From Clostridiaceae bacterium UBA6110 (GTDB taxonomy: Bacteria; Bacillota; Clostridia; Clostridiales; Clostridiaceae), in NCBI GenBank assembly GCA_002428415.1, contig DIWI01000081.1, positions 21,637 to 44,274 on the forward strand: a DNA stretch of 22,638 nucleotides, given 5' to 3'. The first letter of the stretch is position 1, and each line of letters starts with the position of its first letter. The notes under the pieces were generated by a model, which had not been told where the DNA came from, made no database searches, and saw only the letters and a program-made list of their open reading frames with translations. Positions 16,683 to 22,638 of this stretch are shown in pieces. Position numbers and translations under genes: made by a program.

Positions 16683-16695
16683 TGAAAAACCCCCA

Positions 16696-17415
16696 TCAGA
16701 GATATACCTTCAGTATTCCGGACGGTCCCGAATCTACAGTCGCCGCTCCATATCCGGCTTTATTGACAGACAGCTCCCTTTCAAAACCGAACTTTGCAGC
16801 AATATTTGTAATTATCGCAGCTCCAGTAGGCGTAGCCATCTCACCAGTCATCCCCGTGGAATAGTAAGGTGCCCCTTCGAGCAGTATCCTGGTCATTGGA
16901 GCGGGTATATCCATGTCACCCTTCCAGAGCCTTATCTTCCCTGACCCGACCTGTATCGGCGTGGAGATAACACTGCCGACGCCAAAATATTCGAGTCCTG
17001 AAACCGCTCCAATGATATCTATCAAAGTATCTACAAGGGATTCCCCTCTGTATTCGAGCAAAGATTCAGAACAGCTATGAGCTCTGGCCTTGGCCTTCAC
17101 CATGCTTTCGAAAATTCTGACCGTATGTTTTTTTAAGGGTTCCTCGAGTCTGCTCCCGAGAATCATCTCGATTATTTCACCTGATTTCCTCACTCCGAGC
17201 CTCTTCTCTGCTTCTTCAGATACTGTAGTGTTGAAATAGGTCGCGGTTCCACCGGTAAGCGACAGCGTTACGATATCAAGACCAAAGCTCCACTCAGGCA
17301 GTACCCTTATGATCCTGTCTTCTAAATACCCTGGCGGCATACCCATGTCGAGGAATGCTCCCGTCACCATATTCCCGCTTATTCCGCATGTGCAGTCAAA
17401 ATACGCAGCTCCCAT
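16696..17415 (-). CDS. larC1: LarC N-terminal half (LarC1-like nickel-insertion protein)
   Basis: LarC is the CTP-dependent enzyme that inserts nickel into the LarA cofactor precursor. This 239-residue protein matches only its N-terminal part: the start YFDCTCGISGNM (residues 5-16, usually ending GDM), the GESLVDTLIDIIGAVSGLEYFG region, TPTGAAIITNIA, and the end GYGAATVDSGPSGILKVYL. Full-length LarC is about 420 residues. Only 13 bases separate its stop from the regulator gene, so no C-terminal half can be read here, even with a frameshift. GGAGGTG precedes the ATG. It is co-transcribed with the PrpR-type activator and linked to larA by context. Either a separate LarC2 gene exists elsewhere, or this half works alone. 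Confidence 0.82.
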   Translation of the reverse strand: MGAAYFDCTCGISGNMVTGAFLDMGMPPGYLEDRIIRVLPEWSFGLDIVTLSLTGGTATYFNTTVSEEAEKRLGVRKSGEIIEMILGSRLEEPLKKHTVRIFESMVKAKARAHSCSESLLEYRGESLVDTLIDIIGAVSGLEYFGVGSVISTPIQVGSGKIRLWKGDMDIPAPMTRILLEGAPYYSTGMTGEMATPTGAAIITNIAAKFGFERELSVNKAGYGAATVDSGPSGILKVYL

Positions 17416-17493
17416 CAGGCACCTCCAGCTATGATTTCAGTGTTCAGATCAGTTTACCTAATTTTATCATGCCTGTGGTAAATAATAACATAT

Positions 17494-17522
17494 TTGACAC
17501 ACTATGATGTTTTATTTATAAT
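17494..17522 (+). promoter_or_regulatory. Perfect consensus sigma-70-type promoter
   Basis: TTGACA (17494-17499) and TATAAT (17517-17522) are exact and separated by 17 bases. Transcription should start near 17529, leaving a leader of about 50 bases before the DUF3842 gene. This is the strongest housekeeping promoter visible in the window. Confidence 0.9.
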
Positions 17523-17574
17523 GAATCTTGAAAAGGTTGTTAAGTATTTTATCAATCACTAAGCCCAAGGATAG

Positions 17575-18009
17575 GTGTTGACATTGAGAGTGGCAATCAT
17601 AGACGGACAGGGCGGAGGAATCGGAAAGAGCATAATCGAGAGAATAAAGAAGCTGAATACTGACAAATTCGAGATAATAGCCCTTGGAACGAATTCAATG
17701 GCTACCGCGGGCATGAAGAGGTCCGGGGCGGATGTCGGTGCGACTGGTGAAAACGCTGTTCTGGTCAACGCTCCAAAAGTGGATGCGATAATGGGACCGA
17801 TGGCCATCGTTATACCAAACTCGATCATGGGCGAGATAACTCCGGCAATGGCACTTGCGATCGGCAACAGTCCGGCGCTAAAGATACTTATCCCACTCAA
17901 CAGGTGCAATGTTGAGATACCGGGAACAAGAAACCTTAATATAAACGAATTATTGGACTTCTCAGTCGACGAACTTCTGAGACATTACGACGCCACGAAG
18001 GCACTGTAG
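17575..18009 (+). CDS. DUF3842 family protein
   Basis: This is a 144-residue protein that I recognise as the DUF3842 family, whose function is unknown. A Rossmann-like nucleotide-binding start is visible (VAIIDGQGGGIGKSI, near residue 6), followed by IIALGTNSMATAGM, GADVGATGENAVLVNAPKVD, and IPLNRCNVEIPG near the end. The start is uncertain: GTG at 17575, TTG at 17578 and TTG at 17584 are all in frame. AAGGATAGGTG upstream fits the TTG at 17584 best, which would give MRVAIIDGQ as in relatives. It is the first gene behind a perfect sigma-70 promoter. A terminator-like hairpin spans its stop codon, and the ECF S component follows. The conserved glycine-rich loop suggests binding of a nucleotide or cofactor (inference). 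Confidence 0.8.
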   Translation: MLTLRVAIIDGQGGGIGKSIIERIKKLNTDKFEIIALGTNSMATAGMKRSGADVGATGENAVLVNAPKVDAIMGPMAIVIPNSIMGEITPAMALAIGNSPALKILIPLNRCNVEIPGTRNLNINELLDFSVDELLRHYDATKAL

Positions 18010-18034
18010 CCTTCAGTGGCGTCATTTATTTATT
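17989..18034 (+). terminator. Terminator-like hairpin inside the DUF3842-ECF-DUF1893 operon
   Basis: A 14-bp stem with one bulged base (17989-18002 with 18009-18023, six-base loop) spans the DUF3842 stop codon and is followed by ATTTATTTATT. The AGGAGG of the next gene begins directly after. It probably lowers expression of the downstream genes, and ribosomes ending at the stop codon would disturb the stem. Confidence 0.7.
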
Positions 18035-18046
18035 AGGAGGAACATA

Positions 18047-18577
18047 ATGAGAACAAACACAAAATCACTGACACTATCAGCTCTTTTCATAGCACTTGGC
18101 ATCCTTGTACCACAGGTATTCCATCTGTTCGGAGGAACAGGACCTATTTTCTTGCCGATGCACATTCCGGTGCTTCTTGCAGGCTTCATCATTGGAGGCA
18201 GATATGCAGCCATAGCAGGCTTTGCTACGGTGATACTCAGCTCGCTCCTCACCGGTATGCCTCAGCCTCCGATACTTTACTTCATGCTGGTCGAGGTCAC
18301 TGTCTATGGACTTGCTGCAGGCCTTTTCTACAAGAAGATGAAGCTGAATGTATTCGTATCTCTCATACTGGCGATGCTTGTTGGAAGAATCGCGCTTGCA
18401 GCTACCGTATTCACACTTCAGCCACTTCTAGGTCTTAAGCTCTCCCCGGCAATATACATGACAGGAGCAATAATGAACGGGATCCCAGGAATCGCAATCC
18501 AGCTGATTCTAATTCCATTCCTTGTTCTATCCCTAGAGAAGGCAGGTGTAGCTTTAAGTGAACGCAAGGCAAGCTAA
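18047..18577 (+). CDS. ECF transporter S component, substrate unknown
   Basis: This is a 176-residue membrane protein of the S-component type, which binds a vitamin or other micronutrient and docks to a shared ECF energising module. About six hydrophobic segments are present. Typical stretches are LSALFIALGILVPQVFHLFG, GPIFLPMHIPVLLAGFIIG and LTGMPQPPILYFMLVEV. AGGAGG lies six bases before the ATG. The T and ATPase subunits are not in the window, so it must use a shared module encoded elsewhere. It lies between DUF3842 and DUF1893 genes and overlaps the latter. The substrate cannot be assigned. A niacin-type substrate would fit the neighbouring LarA cofactor, which derives from nicotinate nucleotides, but that is speculation. 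Confidence 0.83.
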   Translation: MRTNTKSLTLSALFIALGILVPQVFHLFGGTGPIFLPMHIPVLLAGFIIGGRYAAIAGFATVILSSLLTGMPQPPILYFMLVEVTVYGLAAGLFYKKMKLNVFVSLILAMLVGRIALAATVFTLQPLLGLKLSPAIYMTGAIMNGIPGIAIQLILIPFLVLSLEKAGVALSERKAS

Positions 18578-18998
18578 GGAACTTCTTGATACTCATAATG
18601 TCGCATGTATCATACTACGGGATGAAGAAATAATCTTCACACATGCCGGCATTGGTGTCAAACCTCTCATCGCCTTTATGGAAAAACCCTTGTCTGAAAG
18701 GTCAGGTGAGCTTGCGCTTGTCGACAAGGTGATCGGAAAGGCAGCTCTCCTGATGGCAGTAAAACTAGGTATCAAAAACATATATACTCCTCTGGTTAGC
18801 GAGGAGGCCCTCGATGCAGCAGGAGTCCACGGAGTCCATATAGACGCTTTGGAGACCGTCCCCTACATCATAAACAGGACAAATGACGGAAAATGTCCTC
18901 TGGAGCAGTCCGTTACAGGAATATATGACCCTGAAGTAGCCTTTGTTAAAATTAAGCAGGCTATTTCAGAATTGATGAAAAAAACTGTAACTTTATAG
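18558..18998 (+). CDS. DUF1893 family protein
   Basis: This is a 146-residue protein I recognise as DUF1893, a small family related in fold to cytidine deaminases and without a known reaction. Conserved stretches are VKPLIAFM (about 34-41), LVDKVIGKAALLMAV (about 54-68), INRTNDGKCPLEQSV (about 105-119) and a C-terminal helix. The GTG start at 18558 lies inside the end of the ECF S gene, with a 20-base overlap, so the two are translationally coupled. It is the last gene of the unit, and a strong hairpin terminator follows 86 bases later. The CPLEQ motif resembles the zinc-binding PCxxC region of deaminases but has only one Cys. Catalysis is therefore uncertain. Confidence 0.78.
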   Translation: MNARQAKELLDTHNVACIILRDEEIIFTHAGIGVKPLIAFMEKPLSERSGELALVDKVIGKAALLMAVKLGIKNIYTPLVSEEALDAAGVHGVHIDALETVPYIINRTNDGKCPLEQSVTGIYDPEVAFVKIKQAISELMKKTVTL

Positions 18999-19084
18999 TA
19001 AACAAAATGAATTTATTGTAAATGCAGCTGGTATTTTTGTTTCTTATTGGAACAAATTCCAGTGTTATTATGATGGCAATAAAA

Positions 19085-19136
19085 GCCTGAAATTGCGTGA
19101 TTCCTGTAAGGAACCACGTAATTTCAGGCTTCTTTT
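19085..19136 (+). terminator. Intrinsic terminator after DUF1893
   Basis: A stem of about 21 pairs (19085-19105 with 19109-19129) with one mismatch and a three-base loop is followed by TTCTTTTG. A-rich sequence in front also gives TTTTATT on the minus strand, so it may work in both directions. Confidence 0.88.
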
Positions 19137-19277
19137 GCTCATTTTGCCATAAGGATGGCCTGGTAGAGGCATTTGAAGTTTATGTGAATGTAAAATTCAC
19201 TTCACATAATCGAAACATCTATTTGTTTTGTATATATAAACTGCGCTATTTTATATTTGTTACCGATTTAGCAATCG

Positions 19278-19306
19278 TTTACAAGCTTGTTTTTAAGTAT
19301 TACGAT
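19278..19306 (+). promoter_or_regulatory. Possible promoter of the G3E GTPase operon
   Basis: TTTACA (19278-19283) and TACGAT (19301-19306) are spaced by 17 bases, with five and four matches to the consensus boxes. It is the best pair I see ahead of the gene, about 85 bases upstream of its ATG. Confidence 0.35.
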
Positions 19307-19391
19307 TATGTTGAACACGTTCGGTAAATGGATGTTTACCCATAGAATGAAATGTCTGAATATTCAGCAGATATGACACCAGGAGGTACTT

Positions 19392-20507
19392 ATGGAGCAC
19401 AACTCTGATCACAGCAATCACGTCCATGAGCATGACCATGGACATGGTCACGGCCATAGCCATACTAGTCATTTGCACGCAAATGACACAGTGGGTAGGA
19501 TGCACGAGCATATCCACAAGGATGACAAGGAGGGGCCATCTCAAAAGGGACCAAAGGTTCCGGTGACGATAATCGGCGGTTTCCTGGGCTCTGGCAAGAC
19601 TACACATGTCAATCATCTTATCAAGGCATCGAAGGATACGAGAGTGGATGTTATTGTAAGGGAATTCGGTTCGATTTCCATTGATGACATGCTGGTTCAT
19701 CTCCCAAAGAGTCGGATCCATGTGTTCCCGGGAGTATCCATGCACCACGACCCTCAGCTGATGCTGTACGGTTTCCTCGACAACCTTCATGAGAGATACG
19801 GCAAGACTTTTGATTCGGTGCTCATGGAAAGCAGCGGCCTTGACAAGCCTGAGGACCTGGTCCAGCTGTTCTTCCTGGGAGATGTATCAAGGAACTACAG
19901 GCTTGGAAGCTATATAGCGATAGTCAGCGCTGAATACGGAAGCCTGGACCTTGATGAATACAGGATTGCAAGGGAGCAGGCAGCATTGGCGGACGTTGTG
20001 ATCATAAACAAGACCGACCTGGCTGACGAAGCTGAAGTTGACAAACTCGAAGAGCGAATCAGGGGAATGAACATGATGGCTAAGATAATCCGGGCAAGTT
20101 TCGGAGAAGCAGATCCCAAAGAAGTCACCGACATAAGCCTTTCTGATCAGCTTGAAGGCGTATACGGGAGAGTAAAGGAAGGAAGGAGAGCAGTTGGAAT
20201 GGATGACATTAGGACTATTGCACTTACTGAGACAAGGCCCATGGACAAGGAAAAGGTAAATGCATGGCTTCAGGACCTCTTCATGAATAACGGGACGAAG
20301 ATGCTGCGAAGCAAGGGTTTCTTCAATTTTCAGGGCTTTGAAGAGAGATTCGAATTTCAGGCTGTAAGGAAGACCTTCCATTCAAAGGCTGACAGGAAGT
20401 GGGAAGACGGGGAGGAGCGAAAGAGTGTCGTTGTTGTCATCGGTGAGGGTCTGCCGGAGGAGAAGATACTGCAGGCAAGCTTCAGTGAGTGCGCATATAT
20501 AGGGTAA
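19392..20507 (+). CDS. G3E-family (CobW/COG0523-like) GTPase with His-rich N-terminus
   Basis: G3E GTPases deliver metals or cofactors to enzymes; the group includes HypB, UreG, CobW and MeaB. This 371-residue protein has 15 histidines in its first 42 residues, a likely metal store as in HypB. Walker A is GGFLGSGKT (62-70), the G3 motif is ESSG (146-149) and the G4 motif is NKTD (206-209), so GTP binding looks intact. The CXCC motif expected in COG0523 members near residue 115 is absent; GVSMHH (114-119) stands in its place. The C-terminal part, with FFNFQGFEERFEFQAVR, resembles the CobW C-terminal domain. AGGAGG precedes the ATG. It heads a plus-strand unit with a small protein, a DUF362 protein and an aldehyde oxidoreductase, so it may serve that enzyme (inference). 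Confidence 0.86.
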   Translation: MEHNSDHSNHVHEHDHGHGHGHSHTSHLHANDTVGRMHEHIHKDDKEGPSQKGPKVPVTIIGGFLGSGKTTHVNHLIKASKDTRVDVIVREFGSISIDDMLVHLPKSRIHVFPGVSMHHDPQLMLYGFLDNLHERYGKTFDSVLMESSGLDKPEDLVQLFFLGDVSRNYRLGSYIAIVSAEYGSLDLDEYRIAREQAALADVVIINKTDLADEAEVDKLEERIRGMNMMAKIIRASFGEADPKEVTDISLSDQLEGVYGRVKEGRRAVGMDDIRTIALTETRPMDKEKVNAWLQDLFMNNGTKMLRSKGFFNFQGFEERFEFQAVRKTFHSKADRKWEDGEERKSVVVVIGEGLPEEKILQASFSECAYIG

Positions 20508-20522
20508 AGGGGAGGAATGAAA

Positions 20523-20858
20523 ATGAGTGACGGTCGCGAAATCATCGACGAGACCTACAAGTTGGTCAAGGGTATTGCAGAATCATTGGACGGATCAAAG
20601 GAAAGCTATTCGGATGAAAATTATGCAGAGCTTTCAGAAACCATCTCAAGCTCCGTGGACTGGGCTAAGAAGTGCAGGAACAAGGTATGGCTGAGGTCCA
20701 AGGAAGGCACCGACCTTGCACAGGGCTGCTTTGATTCAGCTTCAGCGCTAAAGGAAGAAATAGGAAGCACTGCAGCGCTTGAAGGAGCTGCAAGCCTTAA
20801 TTACAAGCTGGAATCACTTGCAAAGATCATTGCCACCAAGGCATCCGTTATGACTTGA
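20523..20858 (+). CDS. Small hypothetical protein, unrecognised
   Basis: I do not recognise this 111-residue protein. It is hydrophilic and probably all-helical, with many Glu, Lys and Ser residues and no membrane segment or signal peptide. It has a Cys in DWAKKCRNKVW and another in AQGCFDSA, too few for a clear metal site. The ATG at 20523 is preferred over the ATG at 20517 because GGGGAGG lies seven bases before it and only one base before the other. It starts 15 bases after the GTPase stop, and the DUF362 gene follows after 41 bases, so it belongs to the same operon. A role as partner or adaptor of a neighbour is only a guess. Confidence 0.72.
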   Translation: MSDGREIIDETYKLVKGIAESLDGSKESYSDENYAELSETISSSVDWAKKCRNKVWLRSKEGTDLAQGCFDSASALKEEIGSTAALEGAASLNYKLESLAKIIATKASVMT

Positions 20859-20876
20859 TGATCTCAAGTAGATCAT
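20858..20876 (+). other. Short hairpin between the small protein and DUF362 genes
   Basis: ATGATCT and AGATCAT form a perfect 7-bp stem around CAAGT, overlapping the last base of the stop codon. AAAATAG follows, with no T run, so it is not a terminator. Confidence 0.45.
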
Positions 20877-20899
20877 AAAATAGAAAAGGGGGAAGTAAA

Positions 20900-22282
20900 T
20901 TGGCATCGAAAGTATACTTTATGAACGACAGGGCCAACAGCCTGCAGGAGAGCACTCCTTTCAAAGCTGTTAAGCTACTCAGGGATGCAGGACTCAAGAC
21001 GCTGTTCAAGGAAGGCGACACTGTAGGAATCAAGATTCACATGGGCGAATATGGAAATTCACTCAACCTTAGACCTCAATGGGTAGGAGCAATTGTTGAG
21101 GAAGTCAAGAAGCTGGGTGGAAAGCCTGTCATTGTTGACTGCAACACAATCACCTTCGGAGACTACACATCAAGAGGTATCAAGACAGACCATCTCAGGG
21201 CCATAGCTAGGCATGGCTTCACTGAAGAAGCGCTGGGCTGTCCAATATGGATCTGCGACGGTGACTATGGATTTGATGATGTCCAGGTTGAGATTCCACA
21301 CGGCGTATACATGAAGCATTCCTTCATGGGCAAGAAGCTTCTTGAGCTTGATGCATGCATCGTCGTCACCCACTTCAAGGGTCACCCCATGGGAGTCTAT
21401 GGCGGAGCGCTCAAGAATGTAGGTATCGGCATGGGCTCCAAGAGAGGAAAGATTTCTACTCATTTCCTGAACCATCCGGTATACGGCCTGCAGGCTTTGG
21501 AACCCAATCAGGCAGCTGCACAGCAGCTGGCACAGGCTCCTCATCCGAATATAGTCGACAGGGCTGTCGAGGGTTGCCCGTTTGGTGCCTTCGAATGGAA
21601 AGATGGCGTGTTCCATTTCTATAATGAGAAATGCGGAAAGTGCGCAGGCTGCTTCAGTTCGGCGCTCTTTGCAGGACTTCTTACCCTCAAGCCGGAAATA
21701 ACCGCGACCTGGGCTCCAACCATAGCAGATGCAGCATCAGGCTACATCCACGCCATAGGCAAGGACAAATTCATGTTCGTGAACTACGCGATGGACATAT
21801 CCCCTTGGTGTGATTGTGTAAACTTCCATGACAGGCCTCTCGTTCCGAACATAGGAATATTCGCCTCGAAGGATCCTGTTGCAGTAGACCTGGCATGCAT
21901 AGAGGCTTCAGAAGCAAAGGCAGCTCTACCTGAATCAAAGGCCGATGAGTTCGGATTCGGGGACCCCGGAACCGAAAGGTTCACAAATGTATCCAGCGTG
22001 GCAAAGATCAGCCAGTGGGCGCAATGCAACGCAGGAGAATATAACGGCATCGGTTCCACTGAGTATGTTCTTGTTGAATCAGAGCCTGGCGAAGAGACTG
22101 ACTTCTGGTTCCCACCATACTCTCCAGATAACGTCTTTGGAAAGGTCAACAGAGAAGCTCTTAAGAGCGGAAATTACGAACCCGGCGAATACTTCTATGA
22201 CCTGCCAAGGCTTTCATTTGCAGAGCTTCATATCAAGCCAAAGGGAAAGGTCGATGAAATGTCCATACTTGACGAAGAATAG
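20900..22282 (+). CDS. DUF362 domain iron-sulfur protein
   Basis: This is a 460-residue protein with a DUF362 domain, a family of uncertain function often carrying a ferredoxin-like part. The DUF362 region covers about 1-215 (GDTVGIKIHMGEYGN, VVTHFKGHPMGVYGGALKNVGIGMGSKRG) and continues after the insert (ISPWCDCVNFHD, GIFASKDPVAVDLACIEA). The ferredoxin-like insert has C226 followed by Pro (EGCPFGAFEW), then C245, C248 and C251 (CGKCAGC). That is enough for one [4Fe-4S] cluster; a first CxxCxxC motif is missing. The start is TTG at 20900 behind a GGGGGA ribosome site. It lies 43 bases before the aldehyde oxidoreductase gene, so it may pass electrons to or from that enzyme (inference). Confidence 0.84.
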   Translation: MASKVYFMNDRANSLQESTPFKAVKLLRDAGLKTLFKEGDTVGIKIHMGEYGNSLNLRPQWVGAIVEEVKKLGGKPVIVDCNTITFGDYTSRGIKTDHLRAIARHGFTEEALGCPIWICDGDYGFDDVQVEIPHGVYMKHSFMGKKLLELDACIVVTHFKGHPMGVYGGALKNVGIGMGSKRGKISTHFLNHPVYGLQALEPNQAAAQQLAQAPHPNIVDRAVEGCPFGAFEWKDGVFHFYNEKCGKCAGCFSSALFAGLLTLKPEITATWAPTIADAASGYIHAIGKDKFMFVNYAMDISPWCDCVNFHDRPLVPNIGIFASKDPVAVDLACIEASEAKAALPESKADEFGFGDPGTERFTNVSSVAKISQWAQCNAGEYNGIGSTEYVLVESEPGEETDFWFPPYSPDNVFGKVNREALKSGNYEPGEYFYDLPRLSFAELHIKPKGKVDEMSILDEE

Positions 22283-22325
22283 GATAGCTAATGCACTAAC
22301 ATAATTATGAGGGGGGAAATGAGAC

Positions 22326-22638
22326 ATGTTATATGGATACATGGGTAAGATGCTGTTTGTAGATCTTACTACCGGTGCCATTGAAGAAAGGGAACTTACC
22401 AAGGACATAACCGACAAATACATAGGCGGTTACGGAATTGGAGCAAAGGTACTTTACGAGGAAATGCCAAAGGGCGCAGATCCGCTTGGACCTGAGAGCA
22501 TCCTTGGCTTCATAACAGGACCGGCGAACGGATCAAAGGCAATGTTTGGCGGAAGATACACTCTGGTTTGCAAATCCCCTGTCACAGGAGGATGGAATGA
22601 TGCGAACTCTGGTGGATACTTCGGACCTGAGCTTAAAA
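22326..22638 (+). CDS. Aldehyde:ferredoxin oxidoreductase family, N-terminal part (cut by window end)
   Basis: The first 104 residues of a tungsten-pterin oxidoreductase of the AOR family are visible; full members have about 600 residues. The start MLYGYMGKMLFVDLTTG, then GGYGIGAKVLYEEMP, GRYTLVCKSPVTGG and ANSGGYFGPELK are typical of AOR N-terminal domain 1, which binds the tungstopterin. The cluster-binding Cys residues lie beyond the window. GGGGGG lies nine bases before the ATG. The family oxidises aldehydes to acids with ferredoxin, or the reverse; some members act on other substrates, so the reaction here is open. The DUF362 gene directly upstream is probably co-transcribed. Confidence 0.88.
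   Translation, partial: MLYGYMGKMLFVDLTTGAIEERELTKDITDKYIGGYGIGAKVLYEEMPKGADPLGPESILGFITGPANGSKAMFGGRYTLVCKSPVTGGWNDANSGGYFGPELK

Larger units (their letters stand above)
18999..19391. other. Intergenic region between DUF1893 and the G3E GTPase gene
   Basis: No gene is convincing in these 393 bases. The left part holds the inverted repeat TGGAA-CAAA-TTCCA (19048-19061) and the terminator at 19085-19136. The right part is AT-rich and must hold the promoter of the GTPase operon. GTGAA-N7-TTCAC at 19184-19200 is a possible operator. Confidence 0.5.

Noticed and set aside
16683..16695. Frameshifted LarC2 continuation after the LarC1-like gene
   Set aside because: Only 13 bases separate the stop from the regulator gene, and the other frames there encode the regulator, so no C-terminal half can follow.
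17452..17481. TTTACC/GGTAAA inverted repeat between larC1 and the DUF3842 promoter
   Set aside because: Six-base arms with an 18-base spacer in AT-rich DNA are easily due to chance, and no second copy was found.
19097..19327. 76-codon open frame in the gap before the GTPase gene
   Set aside because: It begins inside the terminator hairpin, lacks a ribosome site and covers AT-rich promoter-like DNA.

Overview
The window looks like chromosomal DNA from an anaerobic member of the Clostridia (Bacillota). Support comes from the many Shine-Dalgarno sequences of the GGAGG type, the use of GTG and TTG starts, a clostridial-style thiolase/CoA-transferase set, an ECF transporter S component, two sigma-54 activators and a tungsten-type aldehyde:ferredoxin oxidoreductase. 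I see no rRNA, tRNA, CRISPR array, transposase or prophage gene. I cannot name the genus from sequence alone.

Layout. (1) 1-3940, plus strand: a trehalose operon of PTS EIIBC (cut by the window edge), phosphotrehalase and GntR-type TreR, closed by a strong terminator. (2) 3953-7942, minus strand: an AtoE-type short-chain fatty acid transporter, then a separate unit of a PAS-AAA+ sigma-54 activator and a TauE/SafE-type exporter. (3) 8046-10998, plus strand: thiolase and both CoA-transferase subunits. A textbook -24/-12 promoter lies just upstream, preceded by a cluster of GTGTA-N10-TACAC type inverted repeats and a possible cre site. The divergent activator is the obvious candidate to bind these sites. 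(4) 11048-17415, minus strand: a hydroxyacid module. A kdgT-type permease, a LarA-family nickel racemase and a glycerate kinase lie behind a second textbook sigma-54 promoter. Upstream of it sits a second operon coding for a LarC N-terminal half (no C-terminal half) and a PrpR-type sigma-54 activator. (5) 17494-19136, plus strand: a perfect consensus sigma-70 promoter drives DUF3842, an ECF S component and DUF1893, with a terminator-like hairpin inside the operon. (6) 19278-22638, plus strand: a G3E-family GTPase with a histidine-rich N-terminus and a lost CXCC motif, an unrecognised 111-residue protein, a DUF362 iron-sulfur protein, and the start of an aldehyde:ferredoxin oxidoreductase.

How the genes work together. 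Regions 2-3 form a short-chain fatty acid or acetoacetate activation pathway: uptake, CoA transfer, thiolysis. Region 4 can be read as uptake of a small hydroxyacid, racemisation by LarA, and phosphorylation of D-glycerate into glycolysis, which would make LarA a candidate glycerate racemase (inference). Regions 5 and 6 are the least understood. Region 5 is a compact three-gene unit with two domains of unknown function around a substrate-binding transporter subunit. Region 6 couples an unusual metal-chaperone-like GTPase to a redox enzyme pair.
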